Part shown: in pieces, positions 6,421-13,070 of the stretch
Position numbering within the stretch: position 1 is the first letter of the stretch
Layout of the letters: every line of letters begins with the position of its first letter
The notes under the pieces: model-generated
Told to the model about the DNA's origin: nothing
The model's database searches: none
The model's input: the letters and a program-made list of their open reading frames with translations, nothing else
Assembly: GCF_028209885.1 (NCBI RefSeq)
Contig: NZ_JAQLEM010000027.1
Span: 1 to 30,865, forward strand
Reading direction: 5' to 3'
Origin: Collinsella aerofaciens
Lineage (GTDB): Bacteria; Actinomycetota; Coriobacteriia; Coriobacteriales; Coriobacteriaceae
DNA: 30,865 bases
Made by a program: the position numbers and the translations under genes

Positions 6421-7521
6421 ATGTTTACTGCCGCGTTCCACACTAGCCGTCGCTACATCCTGTTTGCCGCCATGGCCTGCCTATGCGTTTTGCTGGGCGG
6501 GCCTTCTTATGCCGCGGGTGCGGAGAGCCTCATCATTGCGGGCGCGACGTACTACGAGCCGGGCGTCTCGGGCCCCGGTTGGGCCTGGACCGATGCCGAC
6601 CACCTGGAGCTCAACGGCTTTTCTGGCGAGGCCATCGGCGCCGATGGCGACCTGGTGGTGACCTTGACCGGGCAAAACTCCGTTAAGGAGATGCAAACGT
6701 CCATCGTGGACATTTCGCAGTGCGGTCTGGAGGTGTGGGGCAACCTGACGCTCCGCGGCAACGGCTCGCTAACGGCCACGGGCCCGCAGTGCGGGATTCA
6801 CGCGTTTCAGGCATTGGTGGTAGACGGCTGCACCGTCAATGCCCAGGCCGACGGGGCCGGCATTGAGGACGAGGTTGTGGCCGGCCTGGTCGCGGGTCGT
6901 CTTGTCGTTCGCGGCGGCGGGCGCGTTGTTGCCGCGGGCGCGGGCTCCGGAGCGGGCGTGCACGCTTACGGCGCGTACCTGCTAGACGAGGATCCCGGCG
7001 ATGGCGTGCCCTTCGGGACGCTTGCCGTCGATGCCTCGTGGCTAGATGCGACCGGCGCCGACGGCGGCGTTGGCTGCCTGGCCGGATCGCTTACGTCCGC
7101 GCGCTTTGTGGCGCCCGCAGGTGGGGCCTTTGGGACTAGAGGCGTGTTGGATGCCGGCGGGGCCGTAGCCTCGCATGTGGTGATTGAGCCCGAAGACGCC
7201 ACGCCGCCGGCAGGGGAGACCGATGCGCGCGATGTACCGAGTGATGGCCGCGAGCCTGCCTCCAGCGCCGATCCTGCTGCGGGAGAGTCTGGTCCGGGAA
7301 CGGTAGCGCGCCCAGAGATGAAGCCTGCGGCTGCGACAACAACAACCACTACGGCGACTAAGACTTCGGTTACCAAGACTGCTAAGCCCAAGGCCGCTAC
7401 CACGACAACCGCCTCGCTTCCCAAAACCGGCGACAACTGCTGGATTATCGCGTCCATGACGCTTTTCCTTCTTGGCATTACGCTCCTAGGCGTCGTGATT
7501 CGCCGATATAGCGTCCAATAA
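6421..7521 (+). CDS. LPKTG sortase-anchored surface protein with beta-helix-like ectodomain
   Basis: This is a 366-residue cell-wall protein. ATG 6421 follows GGAG (6412-6415) and begins a classical signal peptide (MFTAAFHTSRRYILFAAMAC, then a hydrophobic run to about residue 30, AAGAES). Residues about 35-250 consist of repeated short strands rich in Gly, Val and Asn (LTLRGNGSLTATG, LVVRGGGRVVAAG, GTLAVDASWLDATG). These suggest a right-handed beta-helix or the carbohydrate-binding Cthe_2159-like fold. A Pro/Ala/Thr linker with a poly-Thr tract follows. The sorting signal is LPKTG at 333-337, a hydrophobic helix and the RRYSVQ tail. Class A/C sortase would cleave at Thr-Gly and link the protein to the wall. 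It is probably an adhesin or glycan-binding protein. High GC sets it apart from the island on its left. Confidence 0.85.
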   Translation: MFTAAFHTSRRYILFAAMACLCVLLGGPSYAAGAESLIIAGATYYEPGVSGPGWAWTDADHLELNGFSGEAIGADGDLVVTLTGQNSVKEMQTSIVDISQCGLEVWGNLTLRGNGSLTATGPQCGIHAFQALVVDGCTVNAQADGAGIEDEVVAGLVAGRLVVRGGGRVVAAGAGSGAGVHAYGAYLLDEDPGDGVPFGTLAVDASWLDATGADGGVGCLAGSLTSARFVAPAGGAFGTRGVLDAGGAVASHVVIEPEDATPPAGETDARDVPSDGREPASSADPAAGESGPGTVARPEMKPAAATTTTTTATKTSVTKTAKPKAATTTTASLPKTGDNCWIIASMTLFLLGITLLGVVIRRYSVQ

Positions 7522-7546
7522 GTATTTTGCAAACGGTCGGGCCGAT

Positions 7547-7600
7547 AAATCGACCATTGCAGCCATGCCTAATGCGTTGAGGCTTTTGGAGAACTCCTAA
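7547..7600 (+). pseudogene. Decayed antitoxin C-terminal end, paralogous to the gene at 9275
   Basis: The frame AAA 7547 to TAA 7598-7600 encodes an end identical to that of the small protein at 9275-9460: MPNALRLLENS followed by the stop. No start codon or ribosome site for a full-length protein is left; the preceding gene ends at 7521. The toxin remnant starts at the overlapping ATG 7600, so the original gene pair overlapped here as in the intact copy. Confidence 0.7.
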
Positions 7601-7889
7601 TGTCCACCACGATGGGGCAACCACCTTTTATCGCCTCTTTTTACTTGATGACGAGGAAGCGATAGAGGCGTTTGCCACTTCTATAATGCTGCTGCATGAA
7701 GGCTTACTTGCATTTGGAAAATGCTACACAACCTGTATGACAGGCGACGAGGCCACCCCTATACATGGTCGAATCAAATCGCTTCTATCAAACACATTTT
7801 GCACCTTCTTTGGGCAGTCCTCGATTGATAGATTTTCGGACATCTTCGAGTCCTTGAATACGAGTATCGTTCTAGCGATATCATGCTAA
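7600..7889 (+). pseudogene. Decayed, truncated Doc/Fic-like toxin, paralogous to the gene at 9457
   Basis: With one frameshift in the T-run 7638-7642, the sequence reads PPFIASF, LLDDEEAIE, LHEGLLAFGKCYTT, MTGDEA, TFCTFFGQSSIDRFSDIFES. This aligns collinearly with HPFAPLVLDD, LHSTLMTVGRCYTT, ATGDRA, AFCTIFGQSPADRFADIFDQ of the intact toxin. Homology stops near 7857, before the catalytic HxFxDGNKR segment, so the remnant cannot AMPylate or phosphorylate a target. The longest in-frame piece is ATG 7686 to TAA 7887-7889. The break coincides with the start of the palindromic operator of the next module, which suggests that the next module arrived by replacing the 3' end of this gene. Confidence 0.75.
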
Positions 7890-7912
7890 ACTATCGCTAT
7901 AACGATACTCGT
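7860..7912. promoter_or_regulatory. Large palindromic operator/promoter of the DUF3990-XRE module
   Basis: Bases 7860-7880 and 7892-7912 form a 21-bp inverted repeat with one mismatch (ACGAGTATCGTT outer, TAGCGATA inner). TATAAC within the right arm (7897-7902) could be a -10 box. AGGAGG (7914-7919) and ATG 7925 follow directly. This is the expected layout for autorepression by the XRE protein encoded second in the operon; binding is inferred, not shown. Confidence 0.6.
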
Positions 7913-7924
7913 TAGGAGGCTCAC

Positions 7925-8593
7925 ATGGAACTGTGGCATGGTTCTCAGAAAATCATTGAGACTCCCCAGCTTGGCCTGGGGAAAATCCATAACGACTATG
8001 GACAGGGATTCTATTGCACAGAGAGCCTCGACCTTGCAAGGGAATGGGCATGCTCGCGCGATGCCGATGGCTTTGCGAATCGCTATGAACTCGATATAGC
8101 CGATCTCAAAGTTCTCGACTTGCTATCGCCGCAGTATTGCGTCCTGCATTGGATAGCGTTGCTCGTTGAGCATCGTTCTTTTCGCAAAGATACCGCCATT
8201 GCCGCGGGGGCGTGCGAATATCTCCATGATCACTTTCTACCTCAGACGAGCACTTGCGACGTAATAAGGGGGTGGCGTGCGGACGACTCGTACTTTAGCT
8301 ATGCCAGAGCTTTTGTAAACAATACGATCACCGTCGATCAGCTTGGACGATCTATGAGGCTCGGTAACCTGGGGGAGCAGATTGTGCTCAAAAGCGAGCG
8401 TGCGTTTAAGAGGATTCGTTTTGCTGGATTTGAACGTGCGCAGCAAGCTCTGTATGGTCCATTGGCCAAGGAACGAGATGAAGCGGCAAGGGCGCAGTAT
8501 CGGGAGCTCCTTGCCGAAAACCCGTTTGAGGGAATACGTATCGTCGATATCATTCGAGAGGGGATGACGGGCGATGACCCACGCCTACAGTGA
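7925..8593 (+). CDS. DUF3990 family protein, probable ADP-ribosyltransferase-like toxin
   Basis: This 222-residue cytoplasmic protein begins MELWHGS. DUF3990 proteins are thought to share the ADP-ribosyltransferase fold. Visible signature pieces are WHGS (H5, G6), the YGQGFYCTES strand (residues 25-33) that resembles the middle NAD-pocket motif, and GEQIVLKS around E151, where the catalytic acidic residue would lie. Members are usually found beside a helix-turn-helix protein, as here, and are regarded as toxins that would modify a cellular target using NAD. The strong AGGAGG ribosome site lies six bases upstream. The stop overlaps the XRE gene by 20 bp, so translation is coupled. The target is unknown. 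Confidence 0.75.
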   Translation: MELWHGSQKIIETPQLGLGKIHNDYGQGFYCTESLDLAREWACSRDADGFANRYELDIADLKVLDLLSPQYCVLHWIALLVEHRSFRKDTAIAAGACEYLHDHFLPQTSTCDVIRGWRADDSYFSYARAFVNNTITVDQLGRSMRLGNLGEQIVLKSERAFKRIRFAGFERAQQALYGPLAKERDEAARAQYRELLAENPFEGIRIVDIIREGMTGDDPRLQ

Positions 8594-9263
8594 GATGTAT
8601 CTCGAGGATGCAATGAGAACGCTGGGCGAGGCGGTCGATTTTGCTCTCTGTGACCAAGGGCTGACTCCAGCCGAGTTGACGGCGATTATGTCGAACGCTC
8701 TTGAGATGAAACAGTTTGAGCGCGGTATGCCTCGCGTCGTCTGCGGCATGGCGGGCGACGAGCTCGCGCGCGATATTATCGCCCATGCGGGACTGACCCC
8801 CGTCAAATGTAGGGAGACCTATCCGTTCGACCGTTCGCCTCAATATTGGGCGGGGTGGGTTATGGCCTATACGCAATGGATGAGCAGCTTGGGCTTTAAT
8901 AAGCTACTCGAAGTCGCTCCGCTCGATTGGATCATCGGCTCGTACCATCCGCTCCACGAGGCCTCCGAAGATAAATTCGCCCAGATTGTCATCGAAAAAT
9001 GGAACAACGCCCAGGCAGACAAAAAGGGCCTCAAGGCGGCACGAAAGGCTGCCGGACTAACGCAAAAACAGCTTGCCGCCCAATCGGGGGTTAAGCTTCG
9101 CGCCATACAACTCTACGAGCAGAACCAGCTCGACCTACGCCGCGCCTCGGTTTCCTCGGCATTGGCGCTTGCAGACACCCTAAACTGCACCATCGAAGAC
9201 CTCGTCTGGCAACCGATTGCTCTGGAGTACGACTCGCAGGCTATTTCGTCTGTAAAGCTATAG
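8574..9263 (+). CDS. XRE-family helix-turn-helix antitoxin/repressor partner of the DUF3990 toxin
   Basis: This is a 229-residue protein. The N-terminal 150 or so residues (LEDAMRTLGEAVDFAL, LARDIIAHAG, WAGWVMAYTQWM) are typical of the domain found fused to HTH partners of DUF3990 proteins. It presumably binds the toxin. Residues about 152-210 form an XRE/Cro-type HTH: LKAARKAAGLTQKQLAAQSG, then an AIQLYEQNQ recognition helix and a stabilising helix. The start overlaps the toxin gene by 20 bp. The order toxin first, antitoxin second is the reverse of classical type II pairs but common for this type. It likely represses its own operon through the palindrome at 7860-7912. Confidence 0.78.
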   Translation: MTHAYSEMYLEDAMRTLGEAVDFALCDQGLTPAELTAIMSNALEMKQFERGMPRVVCGMAGDELARDIIAHAGLTPVKCRETYPFDRSPQYWAGWVMAYTQWMSSLGFNKLLEVAPLDWIIGSYHPLHEASEDKFAQIVIEKWNNAQADKKGLKAARKAAGLTQKQLAAQSGVKLRAIQLYEQNQLDLRRASVSSALALADTLNCTIEDLVWQPIALEYDSQAISSVKL

Positions 9264-9274
9264 AGGAGTCAGAC

Positions 9275-9460
9275 ATGCCTTGGAGCTATGTTCAACAAGA
9301 TGACGGCGCTGATTGCGTTGCTCAAGAAGATCATTCAACTGCGCACGTGGCAAATTCAGCATCACCGATTTTGCTCGGCGGCACCACGTCAATCGACGAA
9401 GCTATTCGGCTGACCATTTCGAACATGCCCAACGCGCTCAGGCTCTTGGAGAACTCATGA
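9275..9460 (+). CDS. Small probable antitoxin of the Doc-like toxin
   Basis: This 61-residue protein starts at ATG 9275 behind GAGGAG (9263-9268). It is acidic in the first 20 residues, and its C-terminal helix is TSIDEAIRLTISNMPNALRLLENS (given here in part as SIDEAIRLTI and MPNALRLLENS). Its stop overlaps the toxin start in ATGA. It does not look like a standard Phd (no clear AbrB-type DNA-binding half). The role is inferred from overlap with a Doc-like gene and from the strict conservation of its last 11 residues in the decayed copy at 7547-7600. Toxin-binding by the C-terminal helix is the likely mechanism. Confidence 0.6.
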   Translation: MPWSYVQQDDGADCVAQEDHSTAHVANSASPILLGGTTSIDEAIRLTISNMPNALRLLENS

Positions 9461-9972
9461 TGGCGGACACGAAGCGGGGAGCGCATCCGTTCGCGCCGCT
9501 CGTGCTCGATGATGCCGGTTTGCTCGAAGATATGGCCGCGGCCGTGATGCGCCTGCACAGCACGCTGATGACGGTCGGACGCTGCTATACAACCGACGCC
9601 ACAGGCGACCGGGCCGCGCTTGAGCTTGGATGCGTCGAGTCCGTGCTTGCGGGTGCATTCTGTACGATATTCGGTCAATCGCCGGCCGATCGCTTCGCAG
9701 ACATCTTTGACCAGGTCACCTACGTGGCCGAGCACATGGTCAAGGACCACATCTTTGAAGACGGTAACAAACGAACCAGCCTTGTCTTTGCGTTGTCCGT
9801 CTTAAGGTTCGCAGGCACTCCGGTCGTGCTGTCTGACAGCCCCGAACCAAAAGACAACCAGTACTACGCCTGGATCCAGGACCTCGTTTCCAGTCGCCGC
9901 ACGAACAGCGAGCTAGCCAAAGAGCTGCGCTGCGGATTTGTTGCGGGCACGGGCGATCTGTCGCTCGTATAG
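9457..9972 (+). CDS. doc: Doc/Fic-family toxin
   Basis: This 171-residue protein has the Fic-fold catalytic motif HIFEDGNKR at residues 98-106, the form (HxFxDGNKR) typical of Doc-type toxins. Phage P1 Doc uses ATP to phosphorylate elongation factor Tu; Fic relatives AMPylate targets. The H, F, D, G, N and R of the motif are present, so the enzyme should be active. The preceding helices (LHSTLMTVGRCYTT, FCTIFGQSPADRFADIF) are longer than in P1 Doc (126 aa). Start ATG 9457 overlaps the antitoxin stop (ATGA). An open frame continues upstream to 9313 but overlaps the antitoxin and is not needed. The decayed paralogue at 7600-7889 supports the same start. Confidence 0.82.
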   Translation: MMADTKRGAHPFAPLVLDDAGLLEDMAAAVMRLHSTLMTVGRCYTTDATGDRAALELGCVESVLAGAFCTIFGQSPADRFADIFDQVTYVAEHMVKDHIFEDGNKRTSLVFALSVLRFAGTPVVLSDSPEPKDNQYYAWIQDLVSSRRTNSELAKELRCGFVAGTGDLSLV

Positions 9973-10017
9973 AATCTAAGCATCCGCACGCCGGTTAATG
10001 AATTGATTGGACACCAC

Positions 10018-10806
10018 ATGGAACTCCCTAGCACCCTGTGCAGTAATGTGTACGACTTCGCGTTTTGCCCCGAGCCCTGCTACGACCGCCTGGTCGACCT
10101 CGCCGACCCCGAGGACTGGGGTCCCGGCAACCGCATCCTCAAAAACTACCTGTCGTTTTCGTTTAGCCGCGCGGAGTTCCTGACCGAGCGTGACTTGAAC
10201 CAGACCGGGCCGTCCAACCTGCCGCTGGTGTTCGACAATGACCGCTGCCTGTTCAATACCGGCCTGTACACGCGTCGCTACGAGACCATCTACGGCCTGT
10301 TTGAGCCCAACACCAAGCCCGACGCGCGCCAGCGCTGGGTTTTGAAGGGCTTCTTTAAGGAGAGCGACCCCATGCTGGTCTCGTTTGAGTACCTGCCGTG
10401 CCGCGTGCGCTTTGCCGAGGACCCCTCCGAGCTTGTCTTTGACTACCGCCTGCCCATCCGCTCCAACATCGACCACATTCTGGGCGACGAGGAGAATCTG
10501 ACGCGCATTCCTGCTAGCCTGATGGGGGAGGACAACTCGCTGCTGCTGCGTCGCGCCTTTGAGGGGGCTGTCGTCGAGGCCGCCCGCCGCGCCGCAGCCA
10601 ACTATACGCTCGCGGTGCCGCAGTTCTACGGCGGCCGGATCCAGCTACTCCTACCGCTGTGCCTGACCGGCGACAAGCCCGAGCTGGCGCTGACCATCCA
10701 ACGCGAGGACGGTTTCTACGCCGCGCGCACCTGTCTCACGCTCGACATGGCCTACAACAACGCGCGACTTATCTGCCGCCCCGAAACCTCGTGGATTAAA
10801 CGATAA
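10018..10806 (+). CDS. DUF3825 domain protein
   Basis: This 262-residue soluble protein, without signal peptide or membrane segment, matches the DUF3825 pattern. It opens with FCPEPCYDRLVDLADPEDWG and contains CLFNTGLYTRRYETIYGLFEPN, WVLKGFF, EYLPCRVRFAEDP, FDYRLPI and AVPQFYGGRIQLLLPL. The domain sometimes accompanies RNA-binding or HTH modules in other bacteria, which hints at a nucleic-acid-related role, but no function is established. The whole protein is essentially one domain. The GC-rich codons resemble the core genes more than the island. It stands alone between the Doc module and tRNA-Val. ATG 10018 is preferred to the in-frame TTG at 10003; no strong ribosome site precedes either. 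Confidence 0.7.
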   Translation: MELPSTLCSNVYDFAFCPEPCYDRLVDLADPEDWGPGNRILKNYLSFSFSRAEFLTERDLNQTGPSNLPLVFDNDRCLFNTGLYTRRYETIYGLFEPNTKPDARQRWVLKGFFKESDPMLVSFEYLPCRVRFAEDPSELVFDYRLPIRSNIDHILGDEENLTRIPASLMGEDNSLLLRRAFEGAVVEAARRAAANYTLAVPQFYGGRIQLLLPLCLTGDKPELALTIQREDGFYAARTCLTLDMAYNNARLICRPETSWIKR

Positions 10807-10894
10807 AGGGTGATTTAGCTGCGGTTTTGCCGATTGTTTTGGTCGTTTTGACTTGGCTAGCACCCACGAATTTAAAATCGAGGGCAAAAAGTTC

Positions 10895-10924
10895 TTGGAA
10901 AACCTCGCGCGGCTATGTTAGTAT
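10895..10924 (+). promoter_or_regulatory. Promoter of tRNA-Val
   Basis: TTGGAA (10895-10900) and TTAGTA (10918-10923) are spaced 17 bases and lie about 20 bases before the tRNA. The -35 box is preceded by an A-tract in AAAAAGTTCTTG (10886-10897), a 12-mer identical to that in front of tRNA-Pro. Confidence 0.55.
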
Positions 10925-10944
10925 CTCTTTTGCCGAAAGGCGAC

Positions 10945-11019
10945 GGGCGATTGGCTCAGGGGTAGAGCATATCCTTCACACGGATGGGGTCACAAGTTCG
11001 AATCTTGTATCGCCCACCA
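10945..11019 (+). tRNA. tRNA-Val (anticodon CAC)
   Basis: A full cloverleaf is visible. The acceptor is GGGCGAT (10945-10951) with ATCGCCC (11009-11015), the D arm GCTC/GAGC, the anticodon stem TATCC/GGATG and the T arm ACAAG-TTCGAAT-CTTGT. Loop TTCACAC puts anticodon CAC at 10977-10979. The 3' ACCA is encoded. It reads GUG codons. Confidence 0.95.
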
Positions 11020-11030
11020 TCTAAAGTACA

Positions 11031-11066
11031 GGTCAGAGGTGTTAAGCCTCTGGCCTTTTTCTTTTT
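11031..11066 (+). terminator. Rho-independent terminator after tRNA-Val
   Basis: GGTCAGAGG (11031-11039) pairs with CCTCTGGCC (11047-11055, one G-U) and is followed by TTTTTCTTTTT. Confidence 0.85.
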
Positions 11067-11397
11067 GACACCAAGGGTGATTCCAAAACGAATCGTAGTC
11101 GTATAAGGCGTCATTTTTTTCGCACCCTTTTTGCTGACGCCATTGCATGTTTTGTATAAAACGCATGCGTATTTTCATTGAATTCCCCATGTGATCCGCG
11201 CGCAAATGTGGAGACAGGGACCACATGCCCAAAGCTCCTTCCAGCGGTTTTCTATCACACGACGGTTTTTCGGCGGAACTCGGCATGCTTTTGTCAGCAT
11301 TTGGTTTGCTTCCCGTACTTACCCGCATGATGCCCCGGTAGATAATCGGCCATGCCCGCAATCCGCACGGCCTACGGTCGAAACCAGGGGAGGCCAC
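11067..11397. other. Untranslated stretch before the gene at 11398
   Basis: An open frame runs through much of this interval (from 11191), but its codons do not look like protein and the ribosome site is at 11387-11392, so I treat it as non-coding. It contains GGCGTCA (11107-11113) paired with TGACGCC (11135-11141) around a T-rich loop, and ATGTGG/CCACAT (11206-11226). No promoter is certain. Confidence 0.4.
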
Positions 11398-12555
11398 ATG
11401 GACGAAATCGTCTGCGCAAACACCGCATTCCGCTACTGGCGCTGCCCACCGCAGGTGCATGACCTCTACCCGTGCCTACCCAGCTCCGATGACGGCTGGC
11501 GGGCCCTATCCCAAGCCCCTTTCGTAACCGATGTCCTCAAGACCCCGATTATCGCTGTTGCTTCGCCAGGTTGTTGTAATCACCACTCGGGATTGCGCTC
11601 CACTATTCGCTGGGAAGGGGCTTCGGATACCGGCACAACAACCGGCACTCATTTAGGCTTTAGCGTCACCAATCCGCTTAACACTTTATTTACTATGACA
11701 CGCTTTGTGTCCCAAATAGATCTCGTACTGGCTATGTACGAACTTTGCGGCTGGTTTTCTGTTTTCGAGCCGACCCCCGCTGTCGAAATGCAGTTAAAAA
11801 TCGCGTTAAAGGAGAATCGCAATTCCAGCACGCAGGATCTGTTCGAACTTGGAGAAGGCGAAGACGAGATTCCTTGGAAACGAGTTTATGCCCGCACAAC
11901 CGTAAAGGTCCCAGCAAATGAAGGCCAAACGAACAATCGCGAGGATGGAAGAGAGGTTACGAAACTCAAAGGTACTTCGCTTTGGATGAGAAAGCCACTC
12001 ATCGAACTGAGCGACTTGCATCGATTCGCCGAAAAGGTCAAAAGTCAAATGTGGGGAAAGCAGTTTTATGATGCCGCTCAGCAGGTTATCGGCATTGCTG
12101 CATCTCCACTCGAGGTCGCGGGGGTCCTGCTTCTAAGTCGTTCTCGACGTCTAGGTGGTTCAGGATTCAGATACGTATACCTCAACGATTTAACCCCTCT
12201 ATCCGAGGAAGCCCAAAGCATCGCAGGTCAAAAGGTTTGCTACGGTGACATCGTGATTGTAAACCCAATCCTAATGAAGGCAGCAATTATCGAAATCCAA
12301 GGTGAGGTCATCCATGGGTCAGGCGCGGTACTTGACCAAGATGCGGAGCGCATGACTGCGCTCCAGAGCATGGGTTTCGATGTGTTCCTGGTAACCCACG
12401 ATATGCTTAACGACAAAAAACAGCTAGACGCCATAGTCAAAAGCGTCTGCAGTCGTTTGGGGATTCGGTATAAAGCCAAATCCGAGGCAATGAAGCGCGC
12501 CGAGACGCGACTGCGAGCAAATGTTCTGTGCAACTGGTTGGAACTCGGAAATTAG
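11398..12555 (+). CDS. Hypothetical protein with a possible PD-(D/E)XK nuclease-like C-terminus
   Basis: This is a 385-residue protein starting at ATG 11398 behind GGGGAGG (11387-11393 region). The N-terminal two-thirds is unrecognised, with a Cys/His-containing start (CANTAFRYWRCP) and a hydrophobic helical piece (QIDLVLAMYELCGWFSVF). The C-terminal domain has the layout of a Vsr/DUF559-type restriction fold. D284 lies in YGDIVIV, then E299 and Q301 lie in the strand AIIEIQGEVIHG, followed by LDQDAERMTALQSMGFDVFLVT, where Vsr/DUF559 proteins carry D-x-x-R-x-x-x-L and G-[FW]-x-V. A Gln in place of the usual Lys of E-x-K is tolerated in several nucleases. Proteins of this arrangement recur singly in Coriobacteria as accessory genes. 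Moderate GC and a position between two tRNA genes fit acquisition. Activity and target are unknown. Confidence 0.6.
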   Translation: MDEIVCANTAFRYWRCPPQVHDLYPCLPSSDDGWRALSQAPFVTDVLKTPIIAVASPGCCNHHSGLRSTIRWEGASDTGTTTGTHLGFSVTNPLNTLFTMTRFVSQIDLVLAMYELCGWFSVFEPTPAVEMQLKIALKENRNSSTQDLFELGEGEDEIPWKRVYARTTVKVPANEGQTNNREDGREVTKLKGTSLWMRKPLIELSDLHRFAEKVKSQMWGKQFYDAAQQVIGIAASPLEVAGVLLLSRSRRLGGSGFRYVYLNDLTPLSEEAQSIAGQKVCYGDIVIVNPILMKAAIIEIQGEVIHGSGAVLDQDAERMTALQSMGFDVFLVTHDMLNDKKQLDAIVKSVCSRLGIRYKAKSEAMKRAETRLRANVLCNWLELGN

Positions 12556-12607
12556 CCGGCAACAAGGCGCTAGAACGACCTAGTTTTCCTGCTAGTGAAT
12601 TAGTATC

Positions 12608-12769
12608 ATTTCAAAACTATGCCGGATTACGGGGCTGGACCCGGACCGGCCGTCCATACCCTGCATTTCGCTGAATGCGCAAGTCGTCTACCTGCGGTTT
12701 TGATTTTACCGATTACGGCATGCTCGGGGGTTCCCGGCCTGGCCCCGTAAACCGGCATGGTTTTGAAAT
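12608..12769. repeat. About 160-bp element with 37-bp imperfect inverted ends (MITE-like or structured)
   Basis: Bases 12608-12644 (starting ATTTCAAAACTATGCCGG) are the reverse complement of 12733-12769 (ending CCGGCATGGTTTTGAAAT) with six mismatches. The outer ATTTCAAAAC and inner CCGGNNTACGGGG blocks are the best conserved. The interior has no open frame of note, and no target duplication is visible. It may be a miniature inverted-repeat element, a REP-like repeat or a hairpin RNA. It fills most of the 367-base gap before tRNA-Ala; the remainder (12770-12880) is GC-rich with no gene. Confidence 0.55.
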
Positions 12770-12881
12770 CGCCGGGTCGGCGGGAGCGCGATTGGCCCCG
12801 ATAATGGGCCCGGCGCCGGCGGGATGGTCGTTGGGCGGATGGCGGCCCGCGCCGCGACTGCGAAATTTTCCAAAATTGCCC

Positions 12882-12910
12882 TTGCGTCGCCGTCCGAGTT
12901 CCCGTATAGT
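12882..12910 (+). promoter_or_regulatory. Promoter of tRNA-Ala
   Basis: TTGCGT (12882-12887), 17-base spacer, TATAGT (12905-12910), 12 bases before the tRNA. Confidence 0.6.
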
Positions 12911-12922
12911 ACTTCTTCGCAC

Positions 12923-12995
12923 GGGGGCGTAGCTCAGCTGGGAGAGCGCTTGACTGGCAGTCAAGAGGTCAGGGGTTCGATCCCCCTCGTCTCCA
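12923..12995 (+). tRNA. tRNA-Ala (anticodon GGC)
   Basis: The acceptor is GGGGGCG (12923-12929) with CGTCTCC (12988-12994), including the G3-U70 pair that identifies alanine tRNAs. The D arm is GCTC/GAGC, the anticodon stem CTTGA/TCAAG with loop CTGGCAG (GGC at 12956-12958), and the T arm AGGGG-TTCGATC-CCCCT. The discriminator is A12995 and CCA is not encoded, unlike the tRNA-Val and tRNA-Pro genes here. Confidence 0.95.
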
Positions 12996-13010
12996 CCCGA
13001 GCATTGAATG

Positions 13011-13039
13011 AGGCTCCAACGCAAGTTGGGGCCTTTTTT
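13011..13039 (+). terminator. Rho-independent terminator after tRNA-Ala
   Basis: AGGCTCCAAC (13011-13020), loop GCAA, GTTGGGGCCT (13025-13034, one G-U), then six T residues. It separates the tRNA from the ABC-F gene 32 bases downstream. Confidence 0.85.
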
Positions 13040-13070
13040 CATATTGGCACACAAGGTCAAAGGCGGCACC

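Noticed and set aside
9313..9456. 48 extra N-terminal codons of Doc
   Set aside because: They overlap the small antitoxin gene in another frame, and the paralogous remnant starts at the equivalent of ATG 9457.
10945..11019. tRNA-Val as an integration site with a repeated 3' end
   Set aside because: No second copy of the tRNA 3' end was found and there is no integrase gene in the window.
11191..11397. 69 extra N-terminal codons of the gene at 11398
   Set aside because: The composition is not protein-like, and a good ribosome site precedes ATG 11398.
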